Below are positions 1-6,764 of a stretch of DNA of 9,001 nt, one piece after another (position 1 is the stretch's first letter; every line of letters starts with the position of its first letter). Below the pieces are notes generated by a model. The model worked only from the letters and a program-made list of their open reading frames with translations. It had not been told where the DNA came from and made no database searches. A program made the position numbers and the translations under genes. Source of the stretch: Gammaproteobacteria bacterium (GTDB lineage Bacteria; Pseudomonadota; Gammaproteobacteria; Eutrophobiales; Eutrophobiaceae); assembly GCA_012270695.1 (NCBI GenBank), contig JAAXHV010000438.1, positions 1 through 9,001 on the forward strand. Reading direction: 5' to 3'.

Positions 1-7
1 TGCAATG

Positions 8-30
8 TGCGACCTGACCCCATTCCACAC
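8..30. repeat. Possible edge of a dispersed repeat downstream of the receptor
   Basis: The 30 bases beyond the receptor stop contain GACCTGACCCCATT (minus strand AATGGGGTCAGGTC). From memory, similar GGGGTCAG-type motifs occur in repeats linked to REP-associated (IS200-like) transposases in gammaproteobacteria. No second copy lies in this window, so this is a weak call. No terminator is visible for the receptor before the window ends. Confidence 0.25.
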
Positions 31-2568
31 TCAGAAACGGTAGCGGGCGGTTACGCCGACGCGCCGCTCTTCGGGCAGCGTTACGCCGATCGCCCGGTTA
101 AAGGGGTTGAAGGTCAGGTTTCTCGCCTGCACATAGCGGATCAACTGGGTGGGGTCATCGTTTTCAAACACGTTATCTACCCAGACTTCAATATCAAAAC
201 TGCCGTTCCTTACACCACCACGCAGGTTGACTATCTCCCTGTTGCCGGTATGGGCAAGGTTATAGACCTGGGCATAGCGTTTTGAGTTGTAGTTGAAGTC
301 GCCGCGCAGAAACCAGGACCAGGTATCAGTCATATTGCCATGCAAGGTATTGGACAGGTTAAGCTGGTGCCTGGATGATTGCGGTAACTGTTTATCGGTG
401 ATGATCACGTCACCGCTTGCCGAGTAGCCGTTAATCAACGCAGCTTCGCGGAACGCTGAGCCCGCGCTCGCGCCGGCATCGACTGACTGGATAAACTCGT
501 CTATCTCACTGTCGGTCCAGGCATAACCCAGGCGCACGTCCCAGAAATCTGTCAGACGCATGGCAAGATCAAGTTCGATCCCGTTTATGCTGGCTTTACC
601 TACGTTTTCCAGGATGGAAAAAGTGCGCGGCTGGCCGTTGACGGTGGCGGCCCGGGTGGAAGTGAGTTGTAAATCATCCCAGTCGATATGGTAGACCGCG
701 GCATTCGCGATGATACGGTTTTGCATCCACGCGGATTTTATCCCGAGTTCAAAGTTCCAGGCCGTTTCCTCATCTACTTCCAGGTCAGCCGCCGGTACGC
801 CTTGATCGCTGTTCAATGTGCCGGGCTTGTTACCCTTGGCAATATTGGCATAGACAAGCAACCGGTCCGTTGCCTTATATTTTACCGAAACCTTGGGCAG
901 AAAGGCATTGAATGAACCCTCGACACTGGCGTCTGCCCCTGCCGGGGTGATTTCAAAATCATCCTCGTTATAGCGGAACTCGGCGCCAACGCTCAGTTTT
1001 TCCGTGAAGTCGAACTCCAGTGAACCGAATACCGACCAACTCTCTATTTCTTCCCGGCCATTATCCCTGGGTGTTGCGCCCTCATAAAACGCGCTGGTAG
1101 AGATAACGGCAGGCACGAAAAACGGGTTGAAGGGTGAGAATACCGGGACACCACTTGCGGAGACTGAAGTGGTGGTATCGAAAGAGGTGATCTGGGTCTC
1201 TTCAAAGTCGGATTCATAGTAATAAAAACCGACCATGTAACGCATTGCAGCCCCGGCGTCATAACTCAACCTGACTTCCTGGGAAAAATCATCGAATTCG
1301 CTCCGCACGTCCGTGATAAAGCCTACTCTGGAGACGACACTCGGGGGAGCGCCGAAAGGCTGGACGAAGAACGGGCTGCCTATACCGACAACCGGGAAAC
1401 GGGTATCGCCACCGCCGAAAGTACGGTCAGTGCGGGCATCGGTCTCAACATCGTTGTAACCGGTCACCGAGGTGAACGTGAATGCGTCGGTGAGATCAAA
1501 ATCGAGTTTCACCCCCAGGCGCAAGCTTTCACGCTCCACGCCCATGTCATCAAAAAAGCTGGTCTCCAGGTTGGTGTCGTTACCTCCGCCGCTTGCCTCA
1601 AGCACGTCATCGACGTCGACGCGGCCGCAGTAATAGCCGCTGCCGTTGTAACCGGCGGAAGTAACAAGCAGGGCACTGGCTTCCGGGGTGCCGGCCGGTG
1701 GCGCCGGTTGGGTGAGCGTTCCCCCCCTGACAACCTGGTAGCAATTATTGAAACTGGACGGCTGCATGGCGATGGCATAATGATCATCGTCGGTATCTTC
1801 ATAAATCATGTGCCCGGTCAGGCTGACCCGTTCAGTGGGGGTAAGGGACAGAACGGCGGCAACGCTGGTTGACTCCTCACCGCCTACCTCATCGCTGACA
1901 GCCGGTGTACCCAAGGCGTTACCCGGGTAGTTGTTATCATATTCGCCGTCGCGCTCGTAGTGGCTGGCGGTCACTGCAATTCCCATTGCATCGCTTACCG
2001 GTCCGCTGGCGTGGAGGTCGACGCGTACCTGATCTCTTTCCGCGTATTCGGCTTGGATCTCGCCCTGGAATTCATCCCCGGGCTTTTTCAGCACGTAATT
2101 CACGGCCCCGGCCAGGGTGGAACGGCCATACAGGGCGCTCTGGGGGCCTTTTACGACTTCGACCCGTTCCAGCGCGGCCAAGGGTACGGAAGCGTTACCC
2201 GCCTCGACGATGATGCCGTCTATGAACAGGCCGGCATTGGCGCGGCCCAGAATGTTGGACTGGCCTCGAATGGATGGTCGGAAATCCTGCCGGCCGAAGG
2301 CCTGGGCGAAATCGAAACCCGGGGTGAAATCGGCAATATCCTGCAGGGAAGTGATCCCCCGTTCCTCCAATGCTGCTTCAGTAAATGCGCTCACCGTCAG
2401 GGGAATATCCTGCAGGTTTTCCTCGCGTTTCCTGGCGGTCACCAGGATCTCCTCTATGGTATCTTGTGCGTAAATCGTCAGCGGGAACAAAGAAGTCAGT
2501 GCAAAGACGATACTGAACAACAGGCCTCCCAAACGGACGTCGTATCGAAATGAACAGTTCCTGGACAT
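31..2568 (-). CDS. TonB-dependent outer-membrane receptor
   Basis: This 845-residue protein should form a 22-strand outer-membrane barrel that imports a ligand using TonB/ExbBD energy. A hydrophobic signal peptide spans about residues 13-34 with a likely cleavage after IYA (34/35). A TonB-box-like IEEILVTA lies at 38-45, followed by the plug domain to about 165 with SIRGQ (99-103), FIDGI (115-119) and VKGPQSALYGRSTLAGAVNY (139-158). The rest is barrel, ending in RYRF with the terminal Phe typical of Bam-inserted proteins. The mature protein has only two cysteines, C276 and C314, in one probable surface loop. The ATG has a purine-rich ribosome site (GGGAGAGGGG) 8 nt upstream. It is the last gene of the cluster and is preceded by its own candidate promoters. 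The family covers siderophores, vitamins, glycans and lipophilic compounds; this plug and box style is common among catabolic receptors of proteobacteria, but the ligand is unknown. Family assignment is secure. Confidence 0.97.
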   Translation of the reverse strand: MSRNCSFRYDVRLGGLLFSIVFALTSLFPLTIYAQDTIEEILVTARKREENLQDIPLTVSAFTEAALEERGITSLQDIADFTPGFDFAQAFGRQDFRPSIRGQSNILGRANAGLFIDGIIVEAGNASVPLAALERVEVVKGPQSALYGRSTLAGAVNYVLKKPGDEFQGEIQAEYAERDQVRVDLHASGPVSDAMGIAVTASHYERDGEYDNNYPGNALGTPAVSDEVGGEESTSVAAVLSLTPTERVSLTGHMIYEDTDDDHYAIAMQPSSFNNCYQVVRGGTLTQPAPPAGTPEASALLVTSAGYNGSGYYCGRVDVDDVLEASGGGNDTNLETSFFDDMGVERESLRLGVKLDFDLTDAFTFTSVTGYNDVETDARTDRTFGGGDTRFPVVGIGSPFFVQPFGAPPSVVSRVGFITDVRSEFDDFSQEVRLSYDAGAAMRYMVGFYYYESDFEETQITSFDTTTSVSASGVPVFSPFNPFFVPAVISTSAFYEGATPRDNGREEIESWSVFGSLEFDFTEKLSVGAEFRYNEDDFEITPAGADASVEGSFNAFLPKVSVKYKATDRLLVYANIAKGNKPGTLNSDQGVPAADLEVDEETAWNFELGIKSAWMQNRIIANAAVYHIDWDDLQLTSTRAATVNGQPRTFSILENVGKASINGIELDLAMRLTDFWDVRLGYAWTDSEIDEFIQSVDAGASAGSAFREAALINGYSASGDVIITDKQLPQSSRHQLNLSNTLHGNMTDTWSWFLRGDFNYNSKRYAQVYNLAHTGNREIVNLRGGVRNGSFDIEVWVDNVFENDDPTQLIRYVQARNLTFNPFNRAIGVTLPEERRVGVTARYRF

Positions 2569-2576
2569 GTTGGCTA

Positions 2577-2586
2577 CCCCTCTCCC
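2577..2586 (-). promoter_or_regulatory. Ribosome binding site of the TonB-dependent receptor
   Basis: On the minus strand GGGAGAGGGG lies 8 nt before the ATG at 2568. It is purine-rich and partly complementary to the 16S 3' end, and it supports the chosen start, which also gives a complete signal peptide. Confidence 0.6.
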
Positions 2587-2636
2587 TAAATAAGCGTTAT
2601 GTGCGCATGAATTAATGTTTGTAGGAATGTTATATC

Positions 2637-2664
2637 TTTATATCATTTAAGAATAGTATCTCAA
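2637..2664 (-). promoter_or_regulatory. Candidate overlapping promoter P2 for the receptor
   Basis: Minus strand: TTGAGA (-35, 2664-2659; 5 of 6), a 16-nt spacer, then TATAAA (-10, 2642-2637; 5 of 6). It overlaps P1, shifted about 14 nt towards the gene. The -10 box sits in a short direct repeat, GATATAAAGATATAA. Either P1, P2 or both could be used; sequence alone does not decide. Confidence 0.45.
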
Positions 2665-2678
2665 CGAATCAAAGTCAA
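2650..2678 (-). promoter_or_regulatory. Candidate sigma70 promoter P1 for the receptor
   Basis: Minus strand: TTGACT (-35, 2678-2673; 5 of 6 consensus bases), a 17-nt spacer, then TATTCT (-10, 2655-2650; 4 of 6). It lies in the 130-nt gap between the amine oxidase stop and the receptor start, in a strikingly AT-rich stretch compared with the surrounding genes. Transcription would begin near 2643, giving a leader of about 75 nt. Assignment is from sequence match only. Confidence 0.5.
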
Positions 2679-2687
2679 TTTTTTGAC
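2674..2687. repeat. Small inverted repeat over the P1 -35 box (possible operator)
   Basis: GTCAA-TTTT-TTGAC is a perfect 5-bp inverted repeat with a 4-nt centre. One arm is the core of the minus-strand -35 box TTGACT. A regulator bound here would block P1, so an operator role is plausible. It is short enough to be chance in AT-rich DNA. It lacks the GC-rich stem of a terminator. Confidence 0.3.
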
Positions 2688-2698
2688 AAATAACAGTA

Positions 2699-4159
2699 TT
2701 ATATCGTCGCGTATTGCGGGGATTCGGACGAGATCATATTCAGGACCCCCCTGGACAGGCGGTAGATCGCCTCACCTGCTCCCCTGTCGCCGGACTTCAC
2801 GGCCGCCTCCATGCCGGAGGCAGAGGGTTCTGTGTGGGCGCCGATGAAATGCAACAAACCTTCCGGCCGGCTTACGGCCTGACTGAATTGACCGACCCCA
2901 CCCGCCGGGTAATGTGAAAACGCACCGTAGGAAAAAGGATTATTACCCCAGGATATGACGCGTTCCACCTCCAGTTGAGATTTTGCCTGAGGTCTCGCCC
3001 GCTCCAGCAGTGACACGATATGTTTGCCGAGTTCTCCGTCCGGCATGCTGTTAAGTCGTTGAGCCGCCGACCCCTGGACCCAGGCGCGTAATCTTATCAC
3101 TTCGCCCTGTTTATCGGTTTGTGTGAAGATCCTGCCCAGGTCCGTATCGGTCCACATGTTCGGACTCAGACCGTCGGCAAGCCAGAACGGGCTTTTCGGC
3201 TTCATCAACACGTGTGTTACCGGGGTATATCCCATGCGCCTGATTGCCTGTTGTTTCGGCTGGGATAAAGGCGCTTGTATATCCAGCCGCCGCAACACGC
3301 TGAAGGGGATGGCAACCAGGCAAAGTTGACAGGTAAACCTGTCGGCATCCGCGGTTAGCAGTTGTATCTTCGAAGTTGTCGTGTTGATGGCGGTGACCTG
3401 CTTACCCATCATTACGGCAGCATCGATCGAGGCGTACATGGCATCCGGCAAGCGTTGGGTGCCGCCGCCGATGTCCTGCGGCGCGCCGGCGGCCTGCAGT
3501 ACCGCGAGTTTGCGCAGCAGGTCCAGGGCAGACAGTGTCTCGATACTCTCGCCGTTGAGGTTGGCATCGACCAGTCTTAAGGCCTCTTCATCGGCCCCCA
3601 GTTGTTTCAGGTATGCTTGCAACGGGATATCCATGGCGCTGTTTTCGGGTTTCCACCAATCCAGCGGGTCGGTCAGGAAGCTGCCGTTGCGCAGCAGCTT
3701 CGGCAACAACCGGTAAGGCGGGGTAGCTTTCAGGGTTTCCGGGAGCAGGTTGCCGGCGCTGGCAGGCCAGTTTTCAGGGGCGCTCAGGTGGCCATTGACC
3801 AGCAGGGTCATACCGGGCGCGCCGGGCCTGATATTCATCGTCGTTATGTTTAACTCAGCCAGCGCCTGGTTGAGCGCCTGGTAATTTGTCCCGACCTGGG
3901 TGCCGCCGGCTTCAGGCCGTCCGGGCAGGTCATCGAGTGTGTAAACCCGGCCGCCGACCCGCCGTGACCCCTCCAGCAGTAAAAAATCCACGCCGTGTTT
4001 TTGTAACAGACACCCTGCGCGTAATCCGGCCAGACCGGCTCCGACAATGATTACATCGTAGTGTTTTCGTTCAGCAAAAACCGGGCGACAGAGTGTGCCC
4101 AGGGCGGCGATGCTACCCGTCTGTAACAGCCTGCGGCGCGTGATTGCAACGGAAGTCAA
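2699..4159 (-). CDS. Tat-exported FAD-dependent amine oxidase (flavin monoamine oxidase family)
   Basis: A 486-residue flavoenzyme expected to oxidise an amine or amino-acid-like substrate, or a related C-N or C-C bond, using FAD. Residues 7-29 form a twin-arginine signal, TRRRLLQ plus a hydrophobic stretch, with probable cleavage after VFA (29), which places the enzyme in the periplasm. The Rossmann motif VGAGLAG is at 39-45, the ribose-binding acid is E63, and RVGGR (67-71) is the GG motif typical of the amine oxidase superfamily. MKPKSPFW carries a candidate for the conserved active-site Lys near FAD N5. The C-terminal FAD signature FIGAHTEPSASGMEAAVKSG starts near 438. The start is TTG: an in-frame TAA lies 15-17 nt upstream, no ATG or GTG intervenes, and AGGGTGAG precedes it. 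Later starts would remove the Tat signal. It lies 27 nt after the GPH transporter and directly before the receptor gene. The substrate is unknown; some relatives are desaturases or carotenoid-type oxidoreductases. Confidence 0.9.
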   Translation of the reverse strand: MTSVAITRRRLLQTGSIAALGTLCRPVFAERKHYDVIIVGAGLAGLRAGCLLQKHGVDFLLLEGSRRVGGRVYTLDDLPGRPEAGGTQVGTNYQALNQALAELNITTMNIRPGAPGMTLLVNGHLSAPENWPASAGNLLPETLKATPPYRLLPKLLRNGSFLTDPLDWWKPENSAMDIPLQAYLKQLGADEEALRLVDANLNGESIETLSALDLLRKLAVLQAAGAPQDIGGGTQRLPDAMYASIDAAVMMGKQVTAINTTTSKIQLLTADADRFTCQLCLVAIPFSVLRRLDIQAPLSQPKQQAIRRMGYTPVTHVLMKPKSPFWLADGLSPNMWTDTDLGRIFTQTDKQGEVIRLRAWVQGSAAQRLNSMPDGELGKHIVSLLERARPQAKSQLEVERVISWGNNPFSYGAFSHYPAGGVGQFSQAVSRPEGLLHFIGAHTEPSASGMEAAVKSGDRGAGEAIYRLSRGVLNMISSESPQYATI

Positions 4160-4162
4160 GGG

Positions 4163-4170
4163 CTCACCCT
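4163..4170 (-). promoter_or_regulatory. Ribosome binding site supporting a TTG start
   Basis: Minus-strand AGGGTGAG ends 3 nt before the TTG at 4159; its AGGGT core lies 6 nt away. It includes GGTGA, complementary to the 16S 3' end. It decides the start of the amine oxidase, because TTG is the only start codon between the upstream in-frame stop and the twin-arginine motif. Confidence 0.6.
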
Positions 4171-4186
4171 GTTTTTATTCCCTGTG

Positions 4187-5590
4187 TTAACCCGGATTTC
4201 CATTACCAGATGATGCGATGATTGCGCCGGATTTCTCACCCATCTCTTTGATCTTCCGCTCATCCAGGTTGTAGGGCAAAAGGAATATATAACTCAACAG
4301 TGCCATGACCGCGGGCAGGACACCCATACAAAGGTATATGGCGACAAGCGCGCTGTCAGGTTGCTCGGCATAGCCTGTTGTGGAAGATTGATAACCCATG
4401 AAACCAAGGGTGAAAGAAGCCAGCGCGCCGCCGAACGCGAACGCGAGTTTTTCAGCGGTGGTGTAGATGCCGGCAAAAACGCCCTCGCGGTTCAATCCGG
4501 AACGGGCATGGTCGTAACCGATGGTGTCCGGCAGCATCGCCTGGCCCATCATCAGCATGGCCCCGCCGCTCAGGCCCAACAGCGCGCCGCGCAACAGTAC
4601 CAGCGAAGTCGTTTCTTCCGAGCCGGAAAACAGCCAGGTCAGCATGGTGAGAGCGTAGAACAGCGAAGAGAAAATAAAGATCGCGCGCTTGTCATACCGG
4701 TACCCCGCATAGAGGCACAGTGGGGGTGCAAGCAACAGGCAGATACTCGCAATCAGCCCGTACAAGCCCAGGAAAGCGTAACCTTTCCCAAGCACGTGTA
4801 CGATAAAATACACGAGCGCGGCCTGGTTAATCGCCAGCCCGGCGAGCTGGGCAAACTTCACGCCTATCAACAACAAAAACGGTTTGTTGGCGGCGATCAG
4901 TCTTACGCGTTGCGAAAAGCCGAGGTCGCTGTTTCGTTCCGGGATGGTCTGTTTCGCATTCCTGGTCATGAAAAAGCAGGCAAATGAGGTAATAAGGATG
5001 ATGAGCGCATAGATCGTTGCCATGGACTCATGCCCCTGTTTCCCGCCACCCAGACTGCCGATTAACATTGGCGCGACAGACAAGCCGGCGATAGTTCCGA
5101 AACCGATGGCGTAGACGCGGAAGGAAACCAGGTGGGAGCGGGCATGGTAGTCGGAGGTCATTTCCGCGGGCATGGCCATGTATGGCACGTTAAAAATGGT
5201 ATAGCCGGTGGAATAAAGCAGCATCAGCAACACCAGTAACAATACGGTATGGTTGCCGCCAGCCGCCGGGGACACGTGAAAAAGACCGAAGAATGCCATG
5301 GCGGCGAGCGCCCCGCCAAGCAACAGGTAAGGCCTGCGCCGGCCCCAGCGGCTGCGGGTGTGGTCGGAGATGATCCCCATCACCGGATCAGTCACCGCAT
5401 CATAGATTTTGGCGCCCAGGTAAATGTATCCCCAAGTGATGGCCAGTACGCCCAGGTAGTCGGTGGCAAAACGCTGCATCAAGATGTTCAAGGTATTGAA
5501 CATGATGGATATGCCCAGCGTACCCAGCCCCCAGCCGATACAAAGAGACAGGGGCAAACGGTTTATTCTTCTGTCGTCATTGTCGCCCAT
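4187..5590 (-). CDS. GPH-family (MelB-type) MFS cation symporter
   Basis: A 467-residue inner-membrane transporter with about 12 hydrophobic segments, of the glycoside-pentoside-hexuronide:cation symporter family. The diagnostic stretch YDAVTDPVMG (63-72) followed by DHTRSRWGRRRPY matches the MelB helix II cation site: D64 and D68 align with MelB Asp55 and Asp59, and T67 replaces Asn58. In helix IV, YTIFNVPY puts N135 where MelB has Asp124, a common change in other GPH branches. Family members import glycosides, pentoses or uronic acids with H+ or Na+, but many environmental members lie in gene clusters for other substrates, so the cargo is open. The ATG follows the methyltransferase stop by 7 nt and has no clear ribosome site (AAACAGCAG), suggesting translational coupling. 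The gene ends 27 nt before the amine oxidase. Confidence 0.93.
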   Translation of the reverse strand: MGDNDDRRINRLPLSLCIGWGLGTLGISIMFNTLNILMQRFATDYLGVLAITWGYIYLGAKIYDAVTDPVMGIISDHTRSRWGRRRPYLLLGGALAAMAFFGLFHVSPAAGGNHTVLLLVLLMLLYSTGYTIFNVPYMAMPAEMTSDYHARSHLVSFRVYAIGFGTIAGLSVAPMLIGSLGGGKQGHESMATIYALIILITSFACFFMTRNAKQTIPERNSDLGFSQRVRLIAANKPFLLLIGVKFAQLAGLAINQAALVYFIVHVLGKGYAFLGLYGLIASICLLLAPPLCLYAGYRYDKRAIFIFSSLFYALTMLTWLFSGSEETTSLVLLRGALLGLSGGAMLMMGQAMLPDTIGYDHARSGLNREGVFAGIYTTAEKLAFAFGGALASFTLGFMGYQSSTTGYAEQPDSALVAIYLCMGVLPAVMALLSYIFLLPYNLDERKIKEMGEKSGAIIASSGNGNPG

Positions 5591-5597
5591 CTGCTGT

Positions 5598-6698
5598 TTA
5601 CGCGGGTTTATAGCCCGTCACGGCATACCAACTGAACGAGCCGTCTGACTGCTTCAGGTTATCGATATCGATATGTTCCCGCTCAAACCCGGCCTGCATC
5701 ATCATCTCCTCGCAATCGAAACGAGCGTATTCCAGCCAGTGTGGTTCGGCGTTAAACCACTGGTCGTAAGCGTATTCCGCCTGGAGAAACGTATCCATCC
5801 CGGCGAACCGGAGAGGTATGTCCTGGTGAATGCAGATACCTCCCGGTCTCAGCAGACGCCGGCTTTCGGCGAACATTTGCTGCCTGGTCTGATCCGCCAT
5901 CTCGTGCATGGCATTGTGCGAGACAACCAGGTCGAAACTGCCGTCAGGGAAGGCCATGTCAACGGCATTCATCTGGTGGAAATGAACGGCTGCGCCCATT
6001 GCCTCGGCCCTGGCGTGGGCATACCTGAGCATACCCGCTGAAACATCGATTGCGTGAATTTCAGCATGGGGGTACGCCTCGGCATAAGGCACTGAAGACG
6101 CCCCGGCGGAACAACCGATGTCCAGGATCATTTCAGGAGTGAAGCCGGGATAGCGCTCCTCGATGCAGCGCATGATTATTTCTGCCTTGCTTTCTCGGGT
6201 GCCGATATTCTGGCCCTGTGAGTACAACGCGCCGCCGGCCTCATACAATGCGCCTGCCAGGACATCCCGGTCTGTCTCGTTGCGAAAGTAACCACCGGGT
6301 TGCAGGTGTACATCCACCGCGCATAACGATCCCGGTATTTCGACATCCGGGTTCAAAGTCAATGTCCCTGTTTTGTCTTTTCTGGATGCATAGTATTGAT
6401 ATTTGTCAGACAAGGTTTCTGCATTTCGCTCGATAGGCGAACGGATAGATTGCCACATCATTTGCTGGGCTATCCGTCTGATACAGCAGATCGCCTGGTA
6501 TTTTTCGTTTTGGTACAGGCCGTCGCTGATTTCTCTGACCGTTTCGTTTTCCCTGGTTTTGATTTCGCGTTCATATAACTCCCTGATCTGTGGCCGGAAG
6601 GATTGCTGTTGCTTCTTGAGGGCAAGCACGAACCCCTGCCGCGCGGCGTTATCTGCGTCCGCTACAGTCAATAAATCATGGTTCGGATTTCTTGCCAT
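5598..6698 (-). CDS. Class I SAM-dependent methyltransferase with long N-terminal extension
   Basis: A 366-residue cytoplasmic protein. The C-terminal half is a Rossmann-fold methyltransferase: motif I ILDIGCSAGASS (191-202), the SAM ribose-binding acid D218 in IHAIDVS, NAVDMAFPDGSFD (244-256) with an acidic residue near the adenine, motif IV-like FDLVVSHNAMHE (255-266), and RRLLRPGG (280-287). This is the UbiE/Methyltransf_11 pattern, so a small-molecule acceptor is likely. Residues 1-180 match no domain I can name; they are charged and helical-looking with a conserved-looking DVHLQPGGYF (129-138) just before the catalytic core. That is longer than the usual 230-280 residue enzymes. The ATG start is fixed by an in-frame TAA 12 nt upstream and has no good adjacent ribosome site. 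It ends 7 nt before the GPH transporter. Function in the cluster is unknown; modification or detoxification of the imported compound is one possibility. Confidence 0.88.
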   Translation of the reverse strand: MARNPNHDLLTVADADNAARQGFVLALKKQQQSFRPQIRELYEREIKTRENETVREISDGLYQNEKYQAICCIRRIAQQMMWQSIRSPIERNAETLSDKYQYYASRKDKTGTLTLNPDVEIPGSLCAVDVHLQPGGYFRNETDRDVLAGALYEAGGALYSQGQNIGTRESKAEIIMRCIEERYPGFTPEMILDIGCSAGASSVPYAEAYPHAEIHAIDVSAGMLRYAHARAEAMGAAVHFHQMNAVDMAFPDGSFDLVVSHNAMHEMADQTRQQMFAESRRLLRPGGICIHQDIPLRFAGMDTFLQAEYAYDQWFNAEPHWLEYARFDCEEMMMQAGFEREHIDIDNLKQSDGSFSWYAVTGYKPA

Positions 6699-6748
6699 CG
6701 CGATAATTGTTAAGGAAGCTCTTACCAGTTCAAATTTACTACAGGTAT

Positions 6749-6754
6749 CCTCCT
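6749..6754 (-). promoter_or_regulatory. Orphan Shine-Dalgarno-like AGGAGG
   Basis: A perfect minus-strand AGGAGG lies between the MFS stop (6765) and the methyltransferase ATG (6698), about 50 nt from that ATG and so too far to serve it. The nearest possible starts give only tiny frames: CTG followed at once by TAG, and TTG ending after three codons. It may be chance, or a ribosome standby or leader element. Confidence 0.3.
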
Positions 6755-6764
6755 GACGTCCCGA

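Noticed and set aside
1960..2553. 197-residue plus-strand open frame opposite the receptor's N-terminal region
   Set aside because: It lies wholly antisense to a clearly recognised receptor plug domain, has no family signature or ribosome site evidence, and is explained by the codon bias of the opposite strand.
2674..2687. Inverted repeat after the amine oxidase stop as a transcription terminator
   Set aside because: The stem is only 5 bp, AT-rich and not followed by a U-run on the minus-strand transcript; an operator or chance is more likely.
4361..4987. 208-residue plus-strand open frame antisense to the GPH transporter
   Set aside because: Its composition is low-complexity, rich in Gln, Arg and Gly, as expected of a shadow of a transporter gene, and the real transporter motifs are on the other strand.
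6699..6764. A short leader peptide gene after AGGAGG
   Set aside because: The only frames with plausible start codons contain zero to two codons after the start before a stop, too little to support a peptide.
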